Positions 1 to 12,400 of a DNA stretch of 64,000 bases are shown piece after piece; position 1 is the first letter of the stretch; each line of letters opens with the position of its first letter. The notes below the pieces were generated by a model. The model worked only from the letters and a program-made list of their open reading frames with translations. It did not search any database and had not been told where the DNA came from. The stretch spans positions 80,064,917-80,128,916 of the forward strand of contig NW_026622874.1 of assembly GCF_023065955.2 (NCBI RefSeq), given 5' to 3'. The translations under genes and the position numbers were made by a program. The stretch is from Ursus arctos (lineage: Eukaryota; Chordata; Mammalia; Carnivora; Ursidae).

Positions 1-309
1 TCAAGGCAGTTGAGTCCCTAGAGGAATGTCACTCTGCCTGTTTCAAGGACTTGGGCTCTAGGAAGTAAGGAAATTTAACAATTTTTCTTCTGTCTTTGTT
101 TCCCACATCAGATAAGAGTGTGGGAGCAGAGGAGATGAGAGGGTGCAGAGATAACAGAGGGAGATGGTGCTGGAGGTGGGGCCTGAGGTGTGGCCTGAGC
201 ACAATGTGGTTGCCTCCCCTCCTTAGACAAAGAAAGTGGGGGAGGAGAAGAAGAGGACTCAGAAGCCCTGTTTTGTCTCTTTAATTGTATGCTTGCATCA
301 TTTATTTAA
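1..309. other. Unique sequence, no feature seen
   Basis: No repeat family or gene was recognised here. The short open frame inside it lacks any recognisable domain or splice context. Confidence 0.4.
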
Positions 310-492
310 TTTTTTAAAATTATTTATTTGACAGAGACAGAGCACAGGCAGGGAGAGTGGCAGGCAGAGGGAGAGGGAGAAGCAGGCTCCCCACTGAGCA
401 GGGAGACTGATGGGGAACTCAGCTCAGGACCCTGGGATGAAGACCTGAGCAGAAGGCAGACTCTCACTTGACTGAGCCACCCCGTCGCCCCC
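310..492 (-). repeat. Can-SINE (tRNA-Lys derived), antisense
   Basis: Read on the plus strand it shows the antisense order of a carnivoran SINE: T-rich start, TTATTTATTTGACAGAGA, a GA-rich middle, then a TGAGCCACC block and a final CGCCCC. The A-tail is therefore at the left and the element lies on the minus strand. It is diverged from the younger copies in this window. Confidence 0.85.
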
Positions 493-789
493 TCATTTAG
501 TTTACAAATTGTATTTGGAGAGATGCAATTTTTGATTCTTGTTAGCATTTGGCAGCTTCCAAATACCTATTGTAATCGGTATCCTGTTTTGTCAATTTTA
601 GAACCATGGCAGTCCATTCAGGTGTGAGAAAATTAAGGTTGGGATGATCAAAAGTTCCTCATCATGGCCATTGAAGTTGTCAATTATTTCAGGTTAGGTC
701 AGTCCATTTATTTAAAAATATGCCTCCAGAGGGACCATAATTTGTTTTTTTTTTTCTCATATTGCCCCCTTATTTTATTTTATTTTGTT

Positions 790-2378
790 TTATTTATTTT
801 TTATTTTTTTTTAATGATGTTTTATTATATTATGTTAGTCACCATAAGTACATCCCCGGTTTCCGATGTAAAGTTCAATGATTCGTTAGTTGCTTATAAC
901 CCCCAGTGCAACATGCAATATGTGCCCTCCTTACTACCCATCACCGGTCTATCCCATTCCCCCACCACCCTCCCCTGTGAGGCCCTCAGTTTGTTTCTCA
1001 TAGTCCATAGTCTCTCATGTTTCATTCCCCCTTGTGATTACCCCCCTTTCTTTATCCCTTTCTTGCCCTAGCGATCATCCTAGTTCTTATGTTCCACAGA
1101 TGAGAGAAATCATATGATAATTGTCTTTCTCTGCTTGACTTATTTCACTTAGCATTATCTCCTCCAGTGCCGTCCATGTTGCAGCAAATGTTGAGAACTC
1201 GTTCTTTCTGATAGCGGAGTAATATTCCATTGTATATATGGACCACAACTTCTTAATCCAGTCATCTGTTGAAGGGCATCTCGGCTCCTTCCACGATTTA
1301 GCTATTGTGGACAATGCTGCTATGAACATTGGGGTGCATATGGCCCTTCTCTTCACTACATCTGTATCTTTGTGGTAAACACCCAGTAGTGCAATGGCTG
1401 GATCATAGGGTAGCTCAATTTTGAACTTTTTAAGGGACCTCCACACTGTTTTCGGGAGTGGCTGTACCAACTTGCATTCCCACCAACAATGTAGGAGGGA
1501 TCCCCTTTCTCCACATCCTCTCCAACAATTGTTGTTTCTTGCCTTGTCTATTTTTGCCATTCTAACTGGCGTAAGGTGGTATCTCAGTGTGGTTTTGATT
1601 TGAATTTCCCTGATGGCTAAGGATTTTGAACATTTTTTCGTGTGTCTGTTAGCCATTTGTATGTCATCATTGGAAAAGTGTCTGTTCGTATCTTCTGCCC
1701 ATTTTTTTATTTATTTGTTTCTCGTGTATTGAGTTTGAGAAGTTCTTTGTAGATCTTGGATACCAGTCTTTTATCTGTAGCATCATTTGCAGATATCTTC
1801 TCCCATTCCGTGGGCTGCCTCTTAGATTTTTTTGACTGTTTCCTTGGCTGTGCAGAAGCTTTTTATCTTGATGAAGTCCCATAAGTTCATTTTATCTTTT
1901 GTTTCTCCTGCCTTTGGAGATGTGTCATGAAAAAGTTTGCTTTGGCCGATGTCATAGAGGCTGCTGCCTATGTTCTCCTCTAGAATTCTGATGGATTCCT
2001 GTCTCACATCAAGGTCTTTCATCCACTTGGAGTTTATGTTTGTGTATGGTGTGAGAGATTGGTCAAGTTTCATTCTTTTGTATGTAGCTGTCCAATTTTC
2101 CCAGCACCATTTATTGAAGAGACTGTCTTTTTTCCACCGGATGTTTTTTCCTGCTTTATCAAAGATTAGTTGCCCAAAGAGCCGAGGGTCCATTTCTGGG
2201 TTCTCTATTCTGTTCCATTGGTCTATGTGTCTGTTTTTGTGCCAGTACCATGCTGTCTTTGAATTCACAGCTTTGTAGTACCGCTCGAAATCCGGTATTG
2301 TGATGCCCCCAATTTGTTTTTCCTTTTCAGCAGTTCCTTGGAGATTTGGGGCCTTTTCTGGTTCCATACAAATTTAAA
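790..2378 (-). mobile_element. 5'-truncated L1, ORF2 C-terminus and 3' end
   Basis: The minus strand encodes the C-terminal part of L1 ORF2 in several broken frames, including [19 protein letters not shown] and [15 protein letters not shown], then a carnivoran L1 3' end with its poly(A) read as T at about 780-820. Stops and frameshifts separate the frames at about 1656 and 1822, so it is dead. It is truncated at about 2378, well short of the reverse transcriptase domain. Confidence 0.92.
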
Positions 2379-2484
2379 GACTATTTTTAAACATAAAACC
2401 ATCCAGTGTCCCCATGGGTGAAATGCCCTAAAGCATTTTGATGACTGGGATCCCATTTCTTATAAAAGAATTTCAAGGCCATCC

Positions 2485-2815
2485 TGTTTCCAGAAGGAAT
2501 CATACCAAAGGCCAGCCCAGTTTCAGAGAGAACAGTTCAGTCCCAAACAGACCAGAGACTGAAGGCTAGTGCAGTTCCAACAGGCACAGTCCCAAAGGGA
2601 AGAGTGCAGTTGCAAAGGGGAATAGGACCAAAGCCTACACAATTGCAACTGACAGAGTTCCCACTGGAAGGGTCTGCTTTTAAAAGGACTCAGATTGAGG
2701 GCTAGCCCAGTTCCATTAGGAGCAGTCCCATTCCCAACAGGAATTAGACTAAAGACTGCACAGATCCTTCAGGAAGAATCTGAATCAGACCTGAAGGCCA
2801 AACAAGTACACTCAG
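2485..2815. repeat. Degenerate minisatellite, about 53-67 bp units
   Basis: A loose motif recurs about five times: an ACTAAAGGCTAGCCCAGTTCC-like block followed by a CAGTCCCA-like block. Clear echoes start near 2511, 2563, 2633, 2700 and 2750. An A-tract of about 24 bases follows at 2822. The units are too diverged to fix the period by eye. It may be part of an old LTR or satellite that I do not recognise. Confidence 0.5.
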
Positions 2816-2941
2816 GGGTGATTAAAAAAAAAAAAAAAAAAAAAAGACCATCAATAGATCCCAGGTAAAGCTTGGAGAGCTCAGACACAGGGCATGAAGC
2901 TTGAAATCTAGGAGAAAACTTGGCCTCAAAACCCCAGGTCA

Positions 2942-3065
2942 GAGGCACCTGGGTGTCAGTGAGTTAAGTGTCTGACTTGATTTCAGCTCAGGTCTTGATC
3001 TTAGGGTCCTGGGATTGAGCCCTGGGTTGGGCTCCCCCACTCAGCATGGAATCTGCAGGTGCGCG

Positions 3066-3096
<31 letters not shown>

Positions 3097-3166
3097 CTCC
3101 CCCTCCTTCTACCTGTCCACTGGCTTTTGCTTTCTGTCTCAAAGAAAATAAATCTTAAAAAAAAAA
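2942..3166 (+). repeat. Can-SINE, sense
   Basis: Starts GAGGCACCTGGGTG, has the tRNA-related region (CAGCTCAGGTCTTGATC, GGGATTGAGCCC), a long CT run at about 3067-3106 and an AAATAAATCTTAAAA tail. It contributes no gene; the open frame across it is antisense and spurious. Confidence 0.9.
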
Positions 3167-3245
3167 TTATCAGGAACACTTCTAAATATGGAGAAGATTG
3201 TACTAAGCAGAGTTTTTGAATCTGTTTTGGAAGAAAAAACATGTT

Positions 3246-3600
3246 ATTTTTTTAATTTTTAATTTTTATTTTATTATTTTATTATACTATTTTTTTAAAA
3301 GATTTTATTTATTCATTTGACAGAGAGAGAGACAGCCAGCGAGAGAGGGAACACAAGCAGGGCGAGTGGGAGAGGAAGAAGCAGGCTCATAGCGGAGGAG
3401 CCTGATGTGGGGCTCGATCCCATAACGCTGGGATCATGCCCTGAGCCGAAGGCAGATGCGCAATGACTGAGCCACCCTGGCGCCCCTATGATAATATTTT
3501 TTTATTATGTTAGTCACCATACAGTACATCCCTGGTTTTTAGATGTAAAGCTCGATGATTCATTAGTTGCATATAACACCCAAAAATGGTGCTTGCATCC
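3246..3600 (-). mobile_element. L1 3' end fragment split by a SINE
   Basis: The T-rich stretch at 3246-3290 and the block after 3487 (TTATGTTAGTCACCATACAG, then a match to the L1 3' UTR) form one antisense L1 3' end. A Can-SINE sits between them. Only a few hundred bases of the L1 are present. Confidence 0.75.
3290..3486 (-). repeat. Can-SINE, antisense, inserted in L1
   Basis: Reads AAAGATTTTATTTATTCATT, GACAGCCAGCGAGAGAGGGA, then GACTGAGCCACCCTGGCGCC, the antisense structure of a Can-SINE. It interrupts the A-tail region of the flanking L1 fragment and so is younger than that L1. Confidence 0.9.
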
Positions 3601-3683
3601 ACCAATTCATACATTTCCAATTTATTCACTTTTCTCTTTTGTTTATTTTCTAATTCACATATATTCATATATCTTCCTGTTTG

Positions 3684-3864
3684 TTTTTTTTTTAAGATTT
3701 CGTTTATTCCTTAGGGAGAGAGAGTGTGAGCAGGAGGGAGAGGCAGAGGGAGAAACAGAGTCCCCATTGAGCTGGGAGCCCAATGCAGGACTCCATCCAG
3801 GACCCTGAGAGCATGAACGGAGCCAAAAGCAGATGCTTAACTGACTGAGCCACCCAGGCACCCC
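3684..3864 (-). repeat. Can-SINE, antisense
   Basis: Antisense Can-SINE ending TGAGCCACCCAGGCACCCC. TATCTTCCT occurs just before the element and again just after it, a likely target-site duplication. Confidence 0.9.
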
Positions 3865-4480
3865 TGTATCTTCCTAAGTTGTACATTCATAACACATACT
3901 GTCATGCCTCCTTCCTGTGACTTGTAAGACAAGAAGATAGGCCTTCTAAGGAGAATGCAGCTTTGTATAACTTCAGGATTTGTTGTTGTAGGTTATTACT
4001 AACTTTTTCCACACAGGTGAAAATATCTTCCCACATTGACTAGTCATATAAAAAAGGAATGTATCTGTATCAGTGTGATGTCATTTCATCATAGTGTATT
4101 TCATTTGATATTTTAACTATGTAGTAAATATAGGTATATTTTAGACATAAGACTCCCCCCCATTTCATTTAATTTGAAAAGAGGTATATATCCTATGTGT
4201 GCAATTTTAAGGTTTGCACATTTGAAATCATAAATGGAGACCTTTTGCGTATGAAATTAAGGTAATTTGCTGAATAAGATGCAAGGGGGCATAATCATTT
4301 GGGGGGAAGAAATAATGGCTTATACTGCACAGACCTGCTATAGTTACTCAATTATATATCTGGATAGGGGCAATAATAGGACAATACCCCCATTTTTTTT
4401 TCCAATTTATGAATGATTTCAGAAACTAAATGTGTCACATTTTCATTCCAAGATAAAGAAATCAACAAATCTGTTGTGCC
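3865..4480. other. AT-rich unique sequence, nothing recognised
   Basis: AT-rich DNA without a recognisable coding region or repeat. Its right edge is the 3' end of the next L1. Confidence 0.4.
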
Positions 4481-7347
4481 ATTATTCTTTAAATTTTTTT
4501 TATTCATGTATAAGTAAGTGTTATATTAGTGTCAGGTGTGCAATATGATTCTACCACTGTATACATGACTCTGTGCTCATCACCATCAGTGTCCTCTTAA
4601 TCCCCTTCATCTTTTTCACCCATCCCCCCACCCACCTCTCCTCTGTCAACCATCAGTTTGTTCTCTGTATTTAAGAGTCTGTTTGGATTCATCTTTTTTC
4701 TTTGTTTATTAAATTCCAGATATGAGTGAAATCACATGGTATTTGTCTTTTTCTGACTTCTTTCGCTTAGCATTATATCTTCTAGATCCATCCATGTTGT
4801 TGCAAATGGCAAGATCTCAACTTCTTTTTAATATCTGAGTAATGTTTTATTGAATATATACTACATCTTCTATATCCACTAATGTATGGACGGACACTTG
4901 GGTTGCCTCCGTATCTTGGCTGTGGTAATAATGCCTCAGTTAATGTAGGGGTGCATCTCTCTTCTCAAATTAGTGTTTTCATTTACCTTGGGTAAATGCC
5001 CACTGTGGAATTACTGGATTGTGTGGTATTTAGAAATTTTGTGAGGAACCCACATCTTGTTTTCCGTAGTGGCTGTATCAGTTTGCATTCCCACCAGCAG
5101 TGCATGAGGGTACCTTTTCCTCCAATCCTCAACAACACTTGTTATTTCTTGTGTTTTTTCTTCTACCCCTTATGATGTGTGTGAGATGATATCTTATTCT
5201 GATTTGAATTTCCCCCATGATTAGTGAAAGTAAGCATCTTTTCAGGTGTCTGTTGACCATCTGTATTTCTTTAGAGAGAAATGTCTATTCATGTCCTCTG
5301 CTTATTTTTAATTGGATACTTTGGGGTTTTTTTGGTGTGGCATTGTATAAGTTCTATATGTATTTTGGATATTAACTTCTTATTAGACACATCATTTGCA
5401 AACATCTCGCATTCAGTATATTGCCTTTGTGTTTTGTTGGTAGCTTCCTTCACTGAGCAAAAGTTAATATTTTGTTGTAATCCCAGTTAATTAATTTTGC
5501 TTTTGTGGCCCTTGCCAGAGGAGACCTAGCTTAGAAAATTGTTCCCATAGCTGATGTCAAAAAAATTACTGCATGTATTCTTTTAGGAATTTTATGGTTT
5601 CAGGTCTCACATGTGGGTCTTTAATCCATTTTGAGTCTATTTTTGTGGGTGGTGTAAGGAAGTGGTTGGTTTCATTGTTTTGTGGGTGGGCGTCCAGTTT
5701 TTCCAGCACCATTTGTTGAAGAGACAAGTCTTTTCCCCATTGTGTATTCTGGTCTCCTTTGTCATGGATGAATTGACCATATAAAGATGGGGTTATTTCT
5801 GGACTGTCCTATTCCATTGGTCTGTGTATTCATTTTTGTGCCAGGTCATATTGTTTTGATTATTACAGAGTTATAGTATGTCTTGAAATCTGGAATTGTG
5901 ATACCTCCAGTTTTGTTCTTTTTCAAGATTGTTTTGGTCATTCAGGGTCTTTGTGTTCTGTACAAATTTTAAGATTCTTTATTCTGGTTGAGTGAAAAAC
6001 TGCTGTTGGTATTTTGATAGGGATTGCATTAAATCTGTGGGTTCCCTCAGGTGGCAGGGACATTTTAATATTGGTTCTCCCAATTGATGAACATGGAATT
6101 TGCTCATGGATTTGCTTCTGTCATCTTCAGTTTCTTTCGCCAGTGTTGGATAGCTTTCAGAGTACAGGCATTTCACCTCCTTGGTTCAGTTGATTGCTAG
6201 GTATTTTAAACTTTATGGTGCAACTGTCAACAGGACTGTTTTCTTAATTTTGGTTTCTACAACTTCATTAGGAGCATATACAAATGCAACATATATAAAT
6301 TTTGTATCCTGAAGCTTTACTGAATTTATTGATTGCTTCTAGGAGTTTTTTTGGTAGAGTCTTTAGGGTTTTCTCTGTATAGTCTCATGTCATAGTCTCA
6401 TGTCATCTACAGATAGGGAAAATTTTGTTTTTTTCATTACCAATATGAGTGCCTTTTATTTCTTCTTGTCTGATCGCTGTGTCTAGGACTCAGTAATATG
6501 TCGAGTAAATGTGGTGAGAGTGGACATGTTTGTCTTGCTCCTGAACCTAGAGTGAAAGCTCTCAGTTTTTCAGCACTGAGGGTGATGTTAGCCATGGGTT
6601 TTTCATAGCTGACCTTTATTCTGTTGAGGTATGTTTCCTCTATTGCTACTTCGTTGAGCATTTTAATAATGAATAGATGTTGTCCTCGTTAAATGATTTT
6701 TCTTCATCTATTGACATGATCATATAGTTGTTTTTCTGTCTCTTGTTACTATGATCTGTCGCCTTGATTTGTGCATATTGACCCACCCTCGCATCCCTGG
6801 AAGAAATCCCACTTGACCGGGGGGAATGGTTTTTGTTTTTTAATGCCCTGTTGGATTCAGTTTGCTAAAATTTTGTTGGGAATTTTTGCATCTAGTTTCA
6901 TCAGAGATACTGGCCTTTAGTTTCCTTATTTTGTAGTGTGTTTATCTGGTTTGAGCATCAGGGTCATGCTGGCCTCATAGAATGAATTTGGAAGCTTATC
7001 CTTCTCTTCTGTATTTTAGAATAGTTTGAGAAGAATAGGTATTAAATGTTCCTTAATTATTTGGTGGAATTCAGTTGTGAAACCATCCAGTCCTCATCTT
7101 TTGGATCAGAGGTTTTTGATTACTGATTCAATTTCATTGCTAGTAATTGGTCTGTTCCAATTTTCTGTTCTTCATTCCATTTTAGAAGTTTATATGTTTC
7201 TAGCAATTGATCAATTTCTTGTAGGTTGTCTTATTTGTTGGCAGATAAGTGTTCATAATGTTCTCTTATGATCCTATGTGTTCTTGTGATGTTGGTTGTT
7301 AATTCACCTCTTACATTTTTGATTTTATTTATTTTTGTCCTCTCCTT
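4481..7347 (-). mobile_element. Older L1, ORF2 remnant
   Basis: Antisense L1 with a 3' end around TTCATGTATAAGTAAGTG and decayed ORF2 fragments, for example SYEKPMANITLSAEKLRAFT at about 6450-6660, which matches the region just before the catalytic part of L1 reverse transcriptase. It is much more diverged than the neighbouring L1 copies. Its left (3') portion ends where the next L1 begins near 7348, so it was truncated or interrupted there. Confidence 0.85.
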
Positions 7348-9077
7348 TTTTTAAAAACATATATTTAAATTCATTTAATTAACATAGACGGTATCATTGG
7401 TTTCAGACTTACAGGTCTGTCATTCATCAGTCTTATATTAACATCCAGTGCTCATTACATCACATGCCCTACTCAATGTCCATGACCCAATTACCCCATC
7501 CCTCCACCCCCCCTCCCCTCCAGCAAACCTCAGTCAGCTTCCTATGATTAAGAGTCTCTTATGGTTTGTTGCCCTCTCTAGTTTTGTCTTCTTTTAACCT
7601 CTTTCCTCTCTCCCCCTATGATCCTCTCTTTTGTTTCTTAAATTCCAAATACTAGTGAGATCATATGATAATTGTCTTTCTCTGATTGACTTTTTTTGCT
7701 CAGCATAATACCCTCTTTCAATCCACATCACTGTAAATGGCAAGATTTCACTTTTGATGGCTGCATAATATTCCATCTTAGCTATCTATCTATCTATGTA
7801 TCTATCCATCTATATATATCACGTCTTCTTTATCCATTCAATATGTGTCGATGGACATCTGGGCTCCTTTCATAGATAGTCTTTGTGGACATTGCTGGTA
7901 TAAACACTGGTGCCCCTTCAGATCAGTACATTTGTATCTATGGGGTAAATACCCAGTAGTGCGATGGCTGAGTCATAGGGTAGCTCTATTTTCAATTTTT
8001 TGTGGAACCTCGGTACTGTTTTCCAGAGTGGCTGCACCAGCTTGCATTCCCACCAACAGTGGAAGAGAGCTCCCCTTTCTCCACATCCTTGCCAACATCT
8101 GTGGTGTCCTGACTTGTTAATTTTAACCATTCTGACTGGTGTAAGGTGGTATCACATTGTGGTTTTGATTTGTATTTCCCTGATGCCAAGTGATGTGGAG
8201 CATTTTTTCATGTGTCTGTTGGCCGTTTGGATGTCTTCTTTGGAGAAATGTCTGTTCATGTCTTCTGCCCGTTTCTTGAGTGGATTACTTGTTCTTTGGG
8301 TGTTGAGTTTGATAAGTTCTTTACAGATTGTGGATACTAGCCTTTTATCTGATATGTCATTTGCAAATATCTTCTCCTATTCTGTTGGTTGTCTTTTGGT
8401 TTTGTCAACTGTTTTGTTTGCTGTGCAAAAGCTTTTTATCTTGATGCAGTCCCAATAGTTCATTTTTGCCTTTGCATCCCTTGCCTTTGGAAATGTGTCT
8501 AGCAAGAAGTTGCTGTGGCCGTGGTCACAGAGGTTACTGCCTGTGTCCTCCTCTAGGATTTTGATGGTTTCCTATCTCACATTTAGGTCTTTTATCCAGT
8601 TTTAGAATGGTGTAAGGAAATGGTCCACTTTCTTTCTTTTCTGCCTGTGGCTGTCCAATTTTCTCAACACCATTTGCTGAAAAGACTATCTTTTTTCCAT
8701 TGGATATTCTTTCCTGCTTTGTCAAAGTTTAGTTGACCATATTGCTGAGGGTCCATTTCTGGGCTCTCTATTCTGTTCCATTGATTTATGTGTCTGTTTT
8801 TCTGCCAGTACCATACTGTCTCGTTGACTACAGCTTTATAAGACAGCTTGAAGTCCGGAATTGTGATGCCACCAGCTTTGGTTTTCTTTTACAACATTCT
8901 TTTGGCTATTTGGGGTCTTTTCTGGTTCCATACAATTTTTAGGATTATTTCTTCTAGCTCTGTGAAAAAAGTTGATGGTATTTGATAGGGATTGCATTGA
9001 ATGTAGAGATTGCTCTAGGTAGCATAAACATTTTAATAATATATGTTCTTCCAATCCATGATCATGGAACGTTTTCC

Positions 9078-9101
9078 TGTGTGTGTGTGTGTGTGTGTGT
9101 C
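9078..9101. repeat. (GT)n microsatellite inside L1
   Basis: A run of about 12 GT dinucleotides interrupts the antisense ORF2 sequence of the L1. Confidence 0.9.
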
Positions 9102-11744
9102 TTTCTCAATTTCTTTCATGAGTGTTCTGTAGTTTTCGGAGGATAGATCCTTTGCCTCTTCGTTTAAGTTATTCCTAGGTATCTTATGGTTTGGGGTTCA
9201 ATTGTATATGGCTTCGACTCCTTAATTTCTCTTTCTTCTGTGTCATTGTTAGTGTATAGAAATGCAATTGATTTCTGTGCTTGATTTAAACGTGCCACTT
9301 TGCCGAGTTCCAGTATGAGTTCTGGCAATTTGGGGGTGGAGTCTTTTGGGTATCAGCATCATGTCGTTTGTGAAGAGTGAGTTTGACTTTTTCTTTGCCA
9401 ATGCCTTTTATTTCCTTTTGCTGTATGATTGCTGAGGCTAGGGCTTCTAGCGCTATGTTGAACAGCATTGGTGATAGTGGACGTCCCTGCCATGTTCCTG
9501 ACCTTAGGGGACAAGCTCTCAGTTTTTACCCATGCAGAATGAATGGGCTTTTCCTAGGTGGCTTTTATGATATTGAGGTATGTTTTGTCTATCCCTACAC
9601 TGTGAAGAGTTTTAATCAAGAAAGGATGCTGTACCTGTCAAATGCTTTTTCTGTATCTATTGAGAGGGTCATGTGGTTCTTGTCCTTTCTTTTATTAATG
9701 TTGTGTACCCCATTGATTGGTTTGTGCTGGTTGAGCCACCCTTGCAGCCCAGGAATAAATCCCACTTGGTCATGGTGAATAATCCTTTTAATGGACTGCT
9801 GGATCGTATTGGCTAGTATTTTGGTGAGAATTTTTGCGTCCATGTTCATCAGGGATATTGGTATGTAATTTTCCTTCTTGGTGAGGTCTTTATCCGGTTT
9901 TGGGATCAAGCTAATGCTGGCCTCATAGAAAGACCTTGGAAGAAGACTTTAGTTCTTTAAATATTTGGTAGAATTCCCCTGGGAAGCCATCTGGTCTGTG
10001 CTCTTATTTGTTGGGAGATTTGTGATTATTGCTTCAATTTCCTTGCTGGTTATGGGTCTGTTCAGGTTTTCTTTTTCTTCTTAGTTCAGTTTTGGTAGTT
10101 CAGACATCTCTAGGGATGCTTCCATTTCTTCCAGATTGCCTAATTTGTTGGCATGTAGTTGCACATAATATGTTCTTATAATTGTTTGTATTTCTTTGGT
10201 GTTGATTGTGGCTCTCCTCTTTCATTCATGATTTTCTTTATTTGGGTCCTTTCTCTTTTGGTAAGTCTGGGCAGAGGTTTATCAATCTTACTAATTCTTT
10301 CAAAAGAACCGGCTTCTTCTTTCATTGATCTGTTCTACTGTTCTTTTGGTTTCTATTTCCTTGATTTCTGCCTTAATCCTTATTATTTCTCTTCTCCTGC
10401 TGGGTTTAGGCTTTATTTGCTGTTCTTTCTTCAGTGCCTTTAGGTGTCAGGGTAGGCTGCATTTTGAGACCTTTCTTGTTCTTTGAGAAAGGCTTGTAGT
10501 GCTATATGCTTCCCTCTTAGGACTGCCTTTGCTGCTTCTCAAAGGTCTTCAATAGTTGTATTTTCATTTTCATTTGTTTCCATGAATTTTTAAAATTCTT
10601 GTTTAATTTCCTGGTTAACCCATTCATTCTTTAGCACGATGCTCTTTAGCCTCCATGTATTTGAATTCTTTCCAACTTTCCTCTTGTGATTGAGTTCCAG
10701 TTTCAAAGCATTGTGGTCCCACAATATGCAGGGAATGATCCCAGTCTTTTGGTACCAGTAGAGAAATGATTTGTGACCCAGTATGTGATCTTTTCTGGAG
10801 AATGTTCCATGTGCACATGAGAAGAATGTGTATTCTGTTGCTTTAGTTTGGAATGTTCTGAATATATCTGTGAAGTCCGTCTGGTCCAGTGTGTCATTCA
10901 ATGTCCTTGTTTCCTTGTTGATCTTCTGCTTAGATGATCTGTACATGGCAGTGAGTGGGGTGTTAAATTCCCCTACTATTATTGTATTATTGTCCATGTG
11001 TTTCTTTGATTTTGTTATTAATTGGCTTATATAATCGGCTGCTCCCCTGTTCAGGGCATAAATATTTACAATTGTTAGATCTTGTTGGATGGACCCTTTA
11101 ATTATGGTATAGTGTCCTTCCTCATCCCTTATCACAGCCTTGATTTGAAATCTATTTGTCTGATATAAGGATTGCCACCCCAGCTTTCTTTTGATGTCCA
11201 TTAGCATGATAAATGGTTTTCCACCCCCTCACTTTGAATCTGGAGGTGTCTTTGGGTCTGAAATGAGTCTCTTGCAGACAGCATATGGATGGGTCTTGCT
11301 TTTTTCTCCAATCTGATACCCTTTGTCTTTTGATTGGGACATTTAGCCCGTTTACATTCAGAGTAATTATTGAACGATATGAATTTAGTGCCATTGTATT
11401 ATCTGTAAAGTCACTGTTTCTGCCTCATTTATCCTAGCACTTAGAACCTCCATTTTCTATTGCATCTCATTAATAGCCTTTTTGATTTCGAGTTGGTTAG
11501 ATTTTAGTTCTTTTATTTCTCCAGAAAGGGATTCTGTAGTGTCTTCTATGCTTTTTTCAAGCCCAGCTAGTTATCTCTATTGAACTCTACTTCCAACATC
11601 TGACTTACGTCCATACTGATTAGGGACCTGGCAATCAGCACTGCCTCTTGTTCTCTTTTTTGAGGTGAGTTTTTCCATCTTGTCATTTGGTGCAGTGAAG
11701 AATAGATGAGTGAGAGAACAAAATACTAAAACGGCAACAACGAC

Positions 11745-12400
11745 CCCAAAGAAATATACACCGAACGATACTCTGGATCCTGTGTGTATTTTGGTCTGTT
11801 TGTTAGAAAACTAGATCCCAAAATCGTAAAGAAAGAAAAACTTACATATGTACCAAAATAAAATTGAATACAATGGAAAGATAGAATGTAACCGTACAAA
11901 TGGAAATTAAAAGACAAAAACCAAAGAGGAAAAAAAAGGGAAAATAAAAGAATATACACTGATAGGTGAACAGAACACTATATCCTGAGTGTATTTTGGT
12001 CAGTTTGTTAGAAGAAACTACATCTCAAAATTGTAAAGAAAGAAAAGCATATTTATATATACAAAAATTAAACAGATTGAAAAGATAGAATGTATCTGTA
12101 AAGATGAAAATTTAAAGAGACTTTAAGAAAACAAAATGAATAAACAAAAAAAAAGAAGAAGAAGAAGAGGGGGAAAAAAGAGAATATGATCAGACAGGTG
12201 AAGAGAACTGAACCATACACTAGATTCTGGTTGTATTTTGGTCTGTTAGAGGAAACTGCATCCCAAAATTGTAAAGAAAAAAACTTGAGTATTTACAAAA
12301 ACAAAATTAAATACAGTGAAAGGATAGAATGTAACTGTACAAATGAAAATTTAAAAAGGTTTTTAAGAAAGAGTTGATGAAATAAGAAATGGGTTGAAAA
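11745..12400 (-). repeat. Three-copy internal repeat of the L1 5' region
   Basis: Three imperfect tandem units of about 205-240 bp. Each contains TGTATTTTGGTC (near 11785, 11990 and 12231), then a CCCAAAATTGTAAAGAAA-like block, then AAGATAGAATGTA-like and AAATTTAAA blocks. They lie between the L1 5' UTR and ORF2, where internal promoter repeats can occur in L1 families. Confidence 0.75.
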
